Shown here piece by piece: positions 1-11,675 of a DNA stretch of 64,000 nt. The stretch comes from Malus domestica (lineage: Eukaryota; Streptophyta; Magnoliopsida; Rosales; Rosaceae). A model generated the notes under the pieces. That model saw only the letters and a list, made by a program, of their open reading frames with translations. It made no database searches and was not told where the DNA came from. The position numbers and the translations under genes are program-made. The stretch covers positions 28,478,501 to 28,542,500 of the forward strand of contig NC_091666.1 in the NCBI RefSeq assembly GCF_042453785.1, read 5' to 3'. Numbering within the stretch: position 1 is the first letter of the stretch; every line of letters begins with the position of its first letter.

Positions 1-2
1 TC

Positions 3-2408
3 ACGAAAAAGATCAAAGCCATTCCAGAGAGGAATGAGAGATATGGTGTCTCTACAATAGAAGGAACAAGTTCGGGTAGTGTTCCCAGATGGGTGAAGAA
101 CAAAGCCGAGTCTTCTCTTTATATTATGGAAGATGAATTAATCGGCATTGAAGACAAGAAGCAAACGTTAATGGGATTGTTGATGAATGGCGAGGAAAAT
201 GAAATGGTTGTGTCTGTGGTCGGGATGGGAGGATCAGGCAAGACAACTCTAGTTGCCAATATCTTCAACAACGAAAATGTAAAGCGGCATTTTGACTGTT
301 ATGCATGGATCACTGTTTCTCAAACTTTTGTGATCGAAGACTTATTCAAAAATCTGATCAAGCAATTCCACCAAGGAAGAAAGGAAGAGGTGACAACACA
401 ATTGGATTCTATGAGTTACAAAGAATTGTTAGAGATGTTGTCGGCATACTTGAAGTCTAAAAGGTACCTCGTTGTATTGGATGATGTGTGGGATATTAAA
501 CTTTGGCAAGAAATAAAGATACCACTTCTTAATAGGCATCATGGAAGTCGAATCATGCTTACAACTCGAAAGAAAGACATAGCATCCTATTCTTTTGAAG
601 TTGAAAGTCGTCCTATTGAAATTGAACCCTTGGGAAACAATGAAGCTTGGGAGCTCTTTAGCAAGAAAGCATTCTCAACTTACGATAATAAATCTTGTCC
701 ACCAGAGCTTGAATCCTTAGCATGGAAACTTGTGGATAAGTGTGAAGGCCTACCTCTGGCAGTGGTAACTTTAGGTGGTCTAATGTCTTCCAAGAGGTCA
801 TCATCGGAATGGAGAAGTGTATATAACAGCTTAAATTGGCACTTGACTAACAATCCTATGCTAGAACCAATGAGCAGCATCTTGTTGCTTAGTTTCAACA
901 ATTTGCCCAACCGGTTGAAGCCCTGTTTCCTATATTGTGGCCTTTTCCCAGAAGATTATCTCATCAAAAGAAACAGGTTGATCAGGTTGTGGATAGCTGA
1001 AGGGTTTGTTGAACCAATTGATGGGGTCACACTAGAAGAAGTTGCAGAGGGCTATCTTGTGGAACTTATTGTTCGTAGCATGCTACAAGTTGAAAAGAAT
1101 GAAGCTAGAGGACTAGGAGCATGTAAAATGCATGATCTTGTGCGTGAGCTTGCTTTGTCGACATCAAAAAAGGAAAAGTTTGGTGCTACGTATGTTGGCA
1201 GAGAAATAGTTGATAAAGCTGAAATCCGGCGATTGTCAATTCAAACAACTGAAAGAGAAATTAATTCTTGCACAGGTATGTCAGAGCTTCGCTCCTTTCT
1301 TGTCTTTGGCGCGTTAAAGAAATTGCCTTCTGGATTCAAGTTGTTGAGAGTTCTAGATCTGGAGGGTGCCCCAATTGATAGATTTCCAGATGAACTAGTG
1401 TACTTGTTCAACTTAAGATATTTAAATTTGAAGGGAACTTTAATTGAGGAGCTTCCAGAATCCATCGGACGGCTTCGCAACCTTCAAACCTTGAACATCC
1501 GTGACAGTAAGATAAAGGCACTTCCGAAAGCAATCTGCAAGTTAGTAAACCTACGCCATCTAATCATGCATCGTTACACTGGTGATCATTATAGCTTTAT
1601 ATATGTCAATGGGACAAAACCAGCATCCGATCTAAGTAAATTACAGAAACTGCAATTTTTGCGATGTGTTGAATCAGAAGGAAAGATTATTAAAGGCATC
1701 AGGAATATGACCCAACTTACAAACCTCGGGATTACAAATGTGAAAGCATGTGACGAGATGGACCTATGTGACTCCCTTCAAAAGTTAGAGCTCCTTCACT
1801 CTTTGATTTTAATGGCAAGTGATGAAGAGGAGTTTCTTCGAGTTAATGCACTACGTTTGCCTCCTCCATACCTTCAAAAGGTCTGTTTGGCCGGAAAACT
1901 AGAAAGGGTACCTCTTTGGTTTGGTTCACTCCAAAACCTGACGTGTATGATTCTATATTGGTCTAGACTTGAAGAAGATGTGCAACCTCACATTCAAGCA
2001 TTGCCGAATCTTGAAAGGCTTGAGCTATATAATGCATATGTTGGCGAAAAATTATGTTTCTCCAGAGGCTTCATAAAGCTTAAGCGTTTGGAATTACTTG
2101 ACTTCCCCTTGTTGAATAGTATAGCTATAGAGAAAGGGGCGATGCCAAATCTCCAGGCCTTACGGATTAGGCGTTGCGCGGAGTTAAAGACATTGCCGCA
2201 GGGCATTGAGTTCCTTGCTGACGTAGAACGCTTGATTCTGATTTCTGTTCCAATGCAACTTATGGAGTCCGTAAAAGGAGGCACGGATCATCCAAAGGTA
2301 CAACACATTCCTGAAATCAACATGTATTACGAGAGACAAAATAGGTGGTGTCATGAAAGCTTTTCTGGTAGAAGGTACGCACTCTTTTATCCTTGCATAA
2401 AAATTTAA
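3..2408 (+). CDS. CC-NBS-LRR disease resistance protein (RPM1-like), 5' end outside window
   Basis: Intracellular immune receptor of the plant CC-NBS-LRR class. The frame is open from base 3, so the start codon and coiled-coil domain lie left of the window; the GTG at 93 is not a start. NB-ARC motifs in order: P-loop GMGGSGKTT (222-248), RNBS-A around HFDCYAWITVSQTF, kinase-2 LVVLDDVWD (about 468-494), RNBS-B GSRIMLTTR (about 543-569), GLPLA (about 747-761), RNBS-D CFLYCGLFPEDYL, and MHD (1128-1136). About 400 residues of leucine-rich repeats follow. The frame runs to a stop at 2408, but a good donor (GTACGC at 2375) and an acceptor at 2869-2870 suggest the last codons are spliced to a short exon ending TGA at 2892; both sites are kept in the copy at 55340. 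No internal lesion is visible, so it may be functional. Confidence 0.93.
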   Translation, partial: TKKIKAIPERNERYGVSTIEGTSSGSVPRWVKNKAESSLYIMEDELIGIEDKKQTLMGLLMNGEENEMVVSVVGMGGSGKTTLVANIFNNENVKRHFDCYAWITVSQTFVIEDLFKNLIKQFHQGRKEEVTTQLDSMSYKELLEMLSAYLKSKRYLVVLDDVWDIKLWQEIKIPLLNRHHGSRIMLTTRKKDIASYSFEVESRPIEIEPLGNNEAWELFSKKAFSTYDNKSCPPELESLAWKLVDKCEGLPLAVVTLGGLMSSKRSSSEWRSVYNSLNWHLTNNPMLEPMSSILLLSFNNLPNRLKPCFLYCGLFPEDYLIKRNRLIRLWIAEGFVEPIDGVTLEEVAEGYLVELIVRSMLQVEKNEARGLGACKMHDLVRELALSTSKKEKFGATYVGREIVDKAEIRRLSIQTTEREINSCTGMSELRSFLVFGALKKLPSGFKLLRVLDLEGAPIDRFPDELVYLFNLRYLNLKGTLIEELPESIGRLRNLQTLNIRDSKIKALPKAICKLVNLRHLIMHRYTGDHYSFIYVNGTKPASDLSKLQKLQFLRCVESEGKIIKGIRNMTQLTNLGITNVKACDEMDLCDSLQKLELLHSLILMASDEEEFLRVNALRLPPPYLQKVCLAGKLERVPLWFGSLQNLTCMILYWSRLEEDVQPHIQALPNLERLELYNAYVGEKLCFSRGFIKLKRLELLDFPLLNSIAIEKGAMPNLQALRIRRCAELKTLPQGIEFLADVERLILISVPMQLMESVKGGTDHPKVQHIPEINMYYERQNRWCHESFSGRRYALFYPCIKI

Positions 2409-3513
2409 TTAATGCTAGACTTACTATATATTTTGTATCACATTTGTAACCTCTCTTTTATAAAGGTAAGGCTCATTGACATATGTGGGTCTCATTTTTA
2501 TTAGAGAAGTGGTACAAATGTGGTATGAAAAATATGGTAAAAGTAAGTTTTTGTAAAAATTTGTAAAAAAAAATTTCCCCAACGTAATCATTTGAACTAT
2601 TATGTTAGAAAGTTAAAAGGTATGTGATTTTTATACTCCTATTTTTTTTTTCTTATGCTCTCCTCTTTTTTTTGTTTGTTAGTGTTTTAATTTATTCAAT
2701 TGTTAGGCTACGAAAAAGAGGAAGTAGTGCATCGGAGTGTAAAAATCATTTTCCCTTACAATTTGCTTGTCCAATCTTATACAGAAGTCTGGCAAACATA
2801 AAACATGCATGCATTGAGATTTTATTCGATAAATGTGTTTTTTTTTTGTTTTGTAATATCTTTTTTGTAGAATCAAGCCTCAGAAGCACTTGTGAAACTG
2901 CAGTGAGTTCTCCTTTCTGCCAGTTGATTTTGCAGTGAATCTCGACTTTCGTAATAGTAACAGAGTTGGCTATACACGTGTTGAGTCATTTGCCCTGCAA
3001 GGAAGAATTCGTTCGTTGTTTGTGTGTTGTGAAGTTGCAAACATTGATCGATCTTGGTTTCTTATTTGCCCTTTGTGAAATTGAATAATGCCCAAGATTC
3101 TATTTGTGTAACTAAAACTTATATTATTGATTGCTTGCGTGTGTTTTGATGTAATAATATTGGTTTGAAACTGAATCTATCACTGATGAGAATAATGCCC
3201 AAGATTATGTTTGTGTAGTATGAACTTATATTATTATTTGCTTGCGTGTATTTTGATGTAATAATATTGGTTTGGAACTGAATCTGTCACTGATGAGATC
3301 AATTCTAACTAAACCAATGATTATGACCCATTTTTCATTTTCGATATTTAATGTTTTTATCAAGTTTTCAAATATAAATTTTGTGGCCGATGTTTTAGTT
3401 TATTATAGTTTTATCTGAAAAATTATTAGATGGTACGGTATTATCAGGTCGGCAGGTGATTCTTCTATTCAAATTTAAACATGTGTGCTGTTTCTTACAG
3501 CTGAATTAAAAAG
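2409..3513. other. 3' flank of the NBS-LRR gene, with tandem 107-bp duplication
   Basis: Mostly AT-rich sequence. It holds the likely small last exon (2871-2892) and 3' UTR. Two adjacent copies of a roughly 107-bp unit begin with AATAATGCCCAAGATT (about 3085-3190 and 3191-3297). The same flank, with its own tandem duplication, follows the pseudogene at 58070-58790, so the duplication that produced the two NBS-LRR copies included this DNA. The 104-residue open frame at 2624-2938 is low-complexity and not a convincing gene. Confidence 0.6.
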
Positions 3514-3518
3514 CTTTT

Positions 3519-3911
3519 TGTTGTGATAATATGTGGATGGCCCACATGAATAGTTTGTTACTATTTATGCACAGTATTTTCACTATTCATTTGTGGAAAA
3601 TTTGTAAAGTGAATAGTGCTTTCTTTTGTTTATATAAAGGAAGAAGAGGAATGAAGTGAGGAGAGTTCACGGGAAAGAAAGAGAGGAAGGAAGGAAGAGG
3701 AAGAGAGAGAAGGAAGAGGAAGAGAGAGAATAGAGGAAGATGAGAGGAGATAATAGAGAGAGTTATCTTTGTACTCCTATTATTCTAAATTATAATGGAA
3801 GCACCACTGCTGCCCCGAGGACGTACTCCAGTCACACTGACTGTAGAGGAACCTTGTAAATTTTGTGTCTTGCTTATTTATTCCACTGCACACACCGTCG
3901 ATTTCACAACA
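3519..3911 (+). repeat. 5' LTR of the 3519-9892 element
   Basis: TGTTGTG...CACAACA ends. It is the same length as the 3' LTR and differs at two visible sites near its 3' end (TGTAGAGG versus TATAGAGG; CCTTGTAA versus CCTCGTAA). It contains a TATA box and a purine-rich stretch of GGAAGAGG/GAGAGA units. Confidence 0.93.
3631..3638 (+). promoter_or_regulatory. LTR TATA box (5' LTR)
   Basis: TATATAAA lies 112 bp into the LTR, followed by a purine-rich leader. The position suits an LTR U3 promoter. The identical box in the 3' LTR is at about 9612-9619. Confidence 0.6.
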
Positions 3912-3935
3912 CGTTATCAGCACGAGAAGCTCTCA
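3912..3935 (+). other. Primer-binding-site region
   Basis: The sequence directly after the 5' LTR contains TTATCAGCACGAG, where a minus-strand priming site is expected. I recall this motif after LTRs of other plant Copia elements. I cannot confirm which tRNA pairs with it. Confidence 0.4.
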
Positions 3936-4856
3936 TGTCAGTGGAAAGCACAATATCATAAATCTGGTGAAGCATTATCTACCTCTCACCTCGGTCAGCT
4001 AAAATCTCACAGAGTAAAGATGGCAAGCCAGACATGTCAAACAGGGAAGATCATCTTGTCACAAAAATCCATCAACCTTTCTTTTATCACTTTTTCTTTT
4101 ATCACTCTAACTATTGATGTGCTAATCCTTATCCCTGCTAGACCTGCAATCTATTTTTCTCTCGTGGACAAGAAAGATGGAGAGATCTTACAGACAAACA
4201 AAGGTGCAGCAAAACAAGCAAAGGTATGTCCATTTTTCATTTCTCCCACCGCGCCAGAAGCGCCCCACCGAATTCCGGTGCGAATTGAAATTTCCAACGA
4301 CCTGAAGTCGTCACGAGATAAGAAAACTCGTACCTGACAACTAGTTTCCAGAGATCCAAAAGAATCTCATTAGACTTGGAAACCCAGATCGTGTCGTTCT
4401 CAATGGATCTCGAGGACCTCCATGAATCCTCAGTTGTCTGAGATGGTGATGGCATGACTGACCCCACACAGGCCTCCCTCTCTTGTGCCTTCGTCAACCT
4501 TACTGTCATCTATGTCTCTATGGAGAGGTTCTTGCTTTGCGATGCCATGTTCTTTGGGCCATGCAAGAACAACGCCAGTCTCTGGTAGCCTTTTTGGATT
4601 GAATTGGTTTTGTGTAACCCCCACAACAACCCAGCTGGTACTGGGTTTCGAGACTGGTAGAGATAGACAAAGAAAAGGGGAAATGGGGCCAATGATTTAG
4701 AAAGGTGCGTTGCACCATGTAAAATAAAAGAAATAAAAACAAAAGTTGTTGGAATGTTGTAACATGTGATTGAATAAGAAAATAATAAAATAAAATAAAG
4801 GTAAAGGTTTTTGGATGGTGTTACACCATCTGAAAAGAAAGAAGAAAATATGTATA

Positions 4857-5185
4857 TATTTATGTGAATGGTGTTGGCTTAAAACACTTTCACAAGTTCT
4901 ATTTATTTAAAGCAATTTATTTACAGTGGGTAGAATTATTACCCTTTGCTTTAAAGCTTTGATATTTATGTGCATGGTGTTGGTTTAAAGCCCATGTCAC
5001 AAGTTCTATTTACTTTAAAACAATTTATTTATCATGGACGGTTTTACCGCCTACTGCTTTAAGTTTTGATTTATGTGAATGGTGCTGAATTAAAGCCCTT
5101 GTCACAAGCTTTAATTTATTTATTGTTCAATTTATTTACTATGGCTGGAATTACCGACTATTGCTTTAATTTATTTATTGTACTT
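4857..5185. repeat. Three imperfect tandem units of about 100-113 bp
   Basis: Units start near 4857, 4970 and 5069 with TTTATGTG(A/C)ATGGTG(T/C)TG, each followed by CACAAG and an AT-rich tail. They lie in the untranslated interior of the LTR element, with no coding frame across them. Confidence 0.7.
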
Positions 5186-5639
5186 ATCTTTTGTTACAAT
5201 GAGTATATATAAGACCCAAAGTTCCTTGATCAGATCAGAACCTGCAGTTTCTTGATCCTCATCATATAAAATGATTGGACCCGAAGTTCCATCATACAAA
5301 AAGATCAGGCATGAAGTCCTTTGATCCTGAAGATCAGAACATGAAATTCCTTGATGAGTACCTTAAGTTTGAAGTGCCACAGTGCCTCAACTTAATTATA
5401 ATAAAGGTCATAAAAGTCTCAGTCCATAGACTATTTAATAAGGACCAGAAGTTCCTTATGTCCATACTTAAAATGGTTTAGCAGAAGCATTTATTAAGCG
5501 GATGAAATTGATTACCTGCGCTCTGCTCATGAAAACGAAATTACCAGTTTTCTACATGGGGACATGTCCTTTTACATGACGCATTTTTAAGTTCGGATGA
5601 GACCAGTTTCCAACCATCAATATTGCTCAGTACAACTCG

Positions 5640-5900
5640 TGTTTGGGAACTAGCCAAACATTATACATTTACGAGTTTTTGGTTGTGTTATCTATGTGCC
5701 TGTAAGACTGCCACAACGTACTGAAATGAGGCATCATCGTAGATTAGGCATTGATGTTGAACACCATCTATCATTCAATATTTGGAACCCTTAACTGGGG
5801 ATATGTCTACCGCATGATTTGCGGACTATGATTTTGATAAGACAATTTTCCTGCCATTAGGGGGAGAAAATAACATCGTTCCAGAAGAACGATGAGAAAA
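5640..5900 (+). pseudogene. Decayed Copia integrase-region sequence
   Basis: A plus-strand frame reads LRVFGCVIYVPVRLPQRTEM and then RRLGIDVE, followed by a GG(E)N-like stretch. This resembles the segment after the integrase core of plant Copia polyproteins. Stops and indels break the frame. It shows that the element descends from a Copia-type ancestor; no reverse transcriptase is recognisable. Confidence 0.55.
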
Positions 5901-7506
5901 TATCATTCCAAAATAATGATGAGAAAAGACCGTTCCAGAAGAACGAAGAGAATTTGTCTTATTTTGATTCACGAAGCAATCAATGAGAAAATGAAATATG
6001 AATAATTGAATGATGCAACGAAAGTGATGAAATCATATATACTTACTGCAAATGTGCCTACAAGAATTGATGTCTCTGTTGGATAAAATAATGAGACAGT
6101 AAATGATTTATCTGTTGCACGCCTGAAGCATGGCAGATTTTTAGACTCAAAAGGTTCAGTTATTCGAAAGAAGAATAATATGGCACTATTGAACTATTGC
6201 ATTCCCGAAGCATAACTGTTGCATGCCAGAAGCATAACAGTCACTGCATGGATACACGTCCCAGATAGGACAATCCACAGACATGGGAATGTTGATGTCT
6301 CATACATGGAGCATAATAGACATATAGGTTCCAATGACTCAACTCCCGGAAGTGGAGATTAAAATCCAAGCTCTATAACGCTCAAGAGGAGGTTATGATC
6401 CACATTCTCTAAATTATGACTATCCTGGAAGAGATAGCGTCATGCCTTTGAAGAGGCAATGGATATCCAAAGAAATGAAAAGCTTTTATGCATGCCCATG
6501 CACATGAGAATATGGGATCACGGATTGATGATAACCAATGGTAATTTTGGTTTTTACAAGTAGCTACTAAATTCATCAATGAGCTATGTTAATATTGAGC
6601 CACGTTCTTTTGTTTGTCGACAAAAGAAAAATTATTGGCCAAAATGGAGAAAGGCAATTTCATTACAATTTTGTAAGAACGTGGGCAAATGAACCTATAT
6701 ATATTTGAATACAATACAAATAGCCAAAAGATGTTGAACCCAGGAGGTTACATTGGGCATTTGTAATACAGTGAAATACACTCACATGATATGACACAAG
6801 GTTGTAAACGAGTTCATATGAATGGAGAATTATATACGAAGGGTTGTGAGTCGCCCACATTATATCTCCATAAGTAAATCCCTCAAGTATACATGAGAAC
6901 AAATTGCTCTGTATAAATTCCAAAGGAAAATGTGTCATGAAGTGTAGAAAACCCTTGAAGGATTCAAATTGCTTGAAGTAAGCCTCTGAAGGGTAAAACA
7001 TAAAATATGTACTCAATACCAATGGATGATATAAATTGCCTTAGTGAGTACTATCATTATGATATTGTTGCAACATACTAAAATCTCTTGCAAGAGTCAA
7101 TGACATTAAATTATAACTCTTGAAGAGTTGATGATATTAAATTGGGACTCCTGAAGAGTCTAGAAAAATTATAAAGTGTTGAAGGAATTATTGTCTCGAG
7201 CTGCAGATCGAACAATCTACCAACACGAATCTTATCCATGATATTTGTGATATTAAAAGAACCATATGGATTGAAGATTATGAGTTGAATACTCATATGA
7301 TTTAGACACTAAGAACGATCATTTATCTTCGTGAATGTAAAGATAAATTGATATTTGGTCCAGAAGTACCACATCTTAGTGAAGTATATGCTTTATTGTA
7401 TTTGGCACAATACATTGAATGAAATAAAGCTTATTTATTAATATCTCCAAGAAATTACAGATATATACATACACATGAGTTAAAACAAACAAACAGGATG
7501 GAGCCT

Positions 7507-8124
7507 TCATAAAGGTTGCTCATGTGAAGCCTCAGTACTCGGAAGTACCCCAGAAGGGGGAGGCACTGGAGATTGATCATGTGGCACCCCAGTACTTAGC
7601 AAAACACCAGAAGGGGAAGGCATCAGTTGCTTTCGGAATCTAGCAACGAACCTCTGGTGATCACTTTGAATCCGATTTTCGGATTCCTGCAGTTGGACGA
7701 GCTTTCTTTTCATGCTCATAGAGTAACTATTTGCAAGCACGTGTAACACCCTATTCTCGTGCTTGAGCCCTCTGATCTCTTGTTTAAGACTTGCCACCTC
7801 CTCCATCAATGATTCAACTTGGCGAGTTTGAGCAAGTAGGCGTTGGCCCATATTGGACATAGAGCCAGCACACTGAACACTGAGAGCCAAGAAGTCTTGA
7901 ACGGCCGACTCTTCAGACCGTTCTGAAAGGATCTTGTTATCCCTTGGAGTAAGAAGATTCCTAGCTACCACAGTAGCGGTTATGTTATTCTTCATCACAG
8001 AGTCCCCAACCGTAAGAGGACCATTAGAAGATAAGAAGGACGGGCGCCATATATTATCTTGATGCTGCTCGTCTGTATCACTCCTAAGACTCAAATCTAA
8101 GCAAATGTTAGATGGGCAAGTCAT
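7507..8124 (-). CDS. Antisense coiled-coil ORF inside the LTR element (205 aa)
   Basis: Function unknown. The frame opens with ATG at 8124 and runs opposite to the host element. The N-terminal third contains a conserved block GPLTVGDSVMKN and then VVARNLLTP. The middle (about residues 95-160) is a predicted coiled coil with heptads in SLKQEIRGLKHEN and KRKLVQLQESENR. The C-terminus has two proline-rich repeats of about 18 residues (PSPSGVL.ST and PPPSGVLPSTEA) and ends QPL. A homologous frame lies at 15059-15733 on the same strand, colinear without gaps until the tail, where copy number of the repeat differs. This suggests a real protein carried by these elements, but expression is unproven. 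It is not a recognised gag, pol or env domain. Confidence 0.55.
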   Translation of the reverse strand: MTCPSNICLDLSLRSDTDEQHQDNIWRPSFLSSNGPLTVGDSVMKNNITATVVARNLLTPRDNKILSERSEESAVQDFLALSVQCAGSMSNMGQRLLAQTRQVESLMEEVASLKQEIRGLKHENRVLHVLANSYSMSMKRKLVQLQESENRIQSDHQRFVARFRKQLMPSPSGVLLSTGVPHDQSPVPPPSGVLPSTEASHEQPL

Positions 8125-9490
8125 TTTTCAGAAATGATGAAGGAAAAATAGAGGTCAAATAAAATTTCAAAGGTGCAAGATAGAGGAAATTTCTACAAGC
8201 AGCAACTTTCTGAGCATACTCTTGAACATAATTGATGTCTCTATAAAAGAAGAGGCAGCAGAGCCACTCGTTCAAAGATCGAAGAGGCACCGCTCTTCGA
8301 ATTTCAAAAGCCAGATTTTCCTGAATAAAGTTCGTTGGCATTTTTCAGACGTAATCCCAGCTTTTTCAGATGTCGCGTGCAATTTTGTCAAAGATCTCTG
8401 ACAAAGTTGAAAACACGTAAATCTTACTGTTCTATTTACACCACAGTTGCTGACAGGAGTAAAAGCACAGCACCACCACTTGCTATTGAGAAATCTCTAT
8501 ATATGTCGACCTCTGTTCTCCATAACAAGGCAGACCTGCAACACTGCAAGAATACTCAACTCTTCCTCATCTCCGAGAATGCATCTTCAACATAGCATCT
8601 CGAAATACTCAGTTTTCTTCCTCTCCGAGAATACCTCTTCAAACATGTCACACCAGAGCAAGATTATCACATATCTTCAGGGACCAGAGCAAGATTATCT
8701 CATATCATGCAATCTCCCTGTCTTTTCTTTTGTCCTTGTTCTTACCTGCAAAGCCAAGGATAAAGAAAGCAGTATGTCGGAACCTCCACTCAAACTCCAG
8801 GTAAGGAACAAACTGCTTGGAACCTTTCCCGATTGCTTACCTAGCTCTTGAGTAGTCATCTTCAACTGTTGTTGGAACTGGGTCTCCGGTCACCAAGAAG
8901 TGATGAACCATCCAAATGCAAGGGTTTGCATTCCACTTCTGCACCAGGGGACAAATCCTACAAGAGAAGATGCCACATATGCATGGGGGGAAAAGCAGTG
9001 AAAATACTACTTAAGCAAGGGGAGCAAGTAAGGAAAGTGAAAATGATGCATTGAAGCATGTGGAGACAAGTGCAATGAACATATGCTGATTCATCCCCAA
9101 CTAAGCCGAATATCACTTGTCACGTGAAGCTCCTCATGGTCCAATTTCATTCAAGATCAAGCCTCGAAAGTCCTTGAAGAAATCAAAAGTCGGATTCAAG
9201 ATCAAGTGTCCACCACACTTGAATCAAATCTGCTCCAGATCAAAGGAGTAAATTCAGACCTTTGGATGCAAGTCTAGTAGAAAGTCCTACAACCCAGTTC
9301 AAGAAAAAGCCTGTGGAAAGTTAACAACAAGTAAAACACCTTTTTCGGCAACTCTCCCCGCTAAGAGACTGAAGTAGAATGATCAGTGATCAGCCTAAAT
9401 GATTTGAAATCAGGGGGAGATACTCATCAAGGGAAGCATCCAAAAACAGATCAAGATTTTAACGAATCAATCGAAGACTTATGACCATCC
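8125..9490. other. Non-coding interior of the LTR element shared with 15740-17560
   Basis: Contains one CGAAGAGGCACCG(C/T)TC motif near 8280, a CTATATATGTCGACC block near 8490, and a TTGTTCTTACCTGCAA block near 8740. All recur in the same order in the repeat inside the ELP3 intron. I see no other gene here. Confidence 0.6.
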
Positions 9491-9499
9491 AAGGGGGGG
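9491..9499 (+). other. Polypurine tract
   Basis: AAGGGGGGG lies immediately before the 3' LTR, the usual position of the plus-strand priming tract of an LTR retrotransposon. Confidence 0.8.
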
Positions 9500-9892
9500 T
9501 GTTGTGATAATATGTGGATGGCCCACATGAATAGTTTGTTACTATTTATGCACAGTATTTTCACTATTCATTTGTGGAAAATTTGTAAAGTGAATAGTGC
9601 TTTCTTTTGTTTATATAAAGGAAGAAGAGGAATGAAGTGAGGAGAGTTCACGGGAAAGAAAGAGAGGAAGGAAGGAAGAGGAAGAGAGAGAAGGAAGAGG
9701 AAGAGAGAGAATAGAGGAAGATGAGAGGAGATAATAGAGAGAGTTATCTTTGTACTCCTATTATTCTAAATTATAATGGAAGCACCACTGCTGCCCCGAG
9801 GACGTACTCCAGTCACACTGACTATAGAGGAACCTCGTAAATTTTGTGTCTTGCTTATTTATTCCACTGCACACACCGTCGATTTCACAACA
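9500..9892 (+). repeat. 3' LTR of the 3519-9892 element
   Basis: It matches the 5' LTR over its whole 393 bp and is followed by the target duplication CTTTT. It ends 98 bp before the ELP3 start codon and reads in the same direction as that gene. Confidence 0.93.
9612..9619 (+). promoter_or_regulatory. LTR TATA box (3' LTR), upstream of ELP3
   Basis: TATATAAA in the 3' LTR, on the plus strand and about 370 bp upstream of the ELP3 ATG at 9991. It could start read-through transcripts into ELP3. No transcript data are available here. Confidence 0.5.
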
Positions 9893-9990
9893 CTTTTTGA
9901 ATTATTATTTTTTTAATTAAAAGAACTAAAAATAAGAGGCGTTTTGACAGACTTAAAATACCTCTTTTCCTCCCCTTCCTCTTCTCTTCC

Positions 9991-11353
<1,363 letters not shown>

Positions 11354-11675
11354 TAATCTTTCATCAAAACAATTTGTGAGCCTGGATATATTTTTCAAAT
11401 TATTGTGCTCTCCCATAATTCAGCGTGAATATTTTATCATAATCTAGTTGGTTTTGGTATTACCATTCACTTTGTCTAAGTTCAAGAAGAAGCATTTGTT
11501 TGTAATTGTATGACCGTAATCTTTATGAACTGCAATATTAAAAGCCTTGAGGACTGTTTACAATATGCATTTTTGCTGTGTATTCCTGTCGTTCATTCTG
11601 AGTTACTTTTGTTTCACACTAATAATTTTATGCATTTGATCACGTCGAATCCTTATGAAAATGAATTCAGAACAA

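Larger units (their letters stand above)
3519..9892 (+). mobile_element. LTR retrotransposon, complete ends, internally degenerate Copia type
   Basis: The element is bounded by two 393-bp LTRs (3519-3911 and 9500-9892). They begin TGTTGTG and end CACAACA, a perfect 7-bp inverted repeat. The 5-bp target duplication CTTTT is at 3514-3518 and 9893-9897. By eye the LTRs differ at two positions, so the insertion is recent. A polypurine tract (9491-9499) abuts the 3' LTR. The interior has no intact gag-pol; only decayed Copia integrase-region sequence is seen near 5640-5900. It carries an antisense ORF at 7507-8124. The element is therefore non-autonomous and was probably mobilised in trans. Confidence 0.93.

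Noticed and set aside
93..95. GTG at 93 as start of the NBS-LRR protein
   Set aside because: The frame is open to the window edge, and the copy at 55340 shows about 150 more N-terminal residues in the same phase.
3795..4337. 180-residue ORF from the 5' LTR into the interior
   Set aside because: It starts inside the LTR, has no gag motif, and its first part is repeated verbatim in the 3' LTR. A chance frame.
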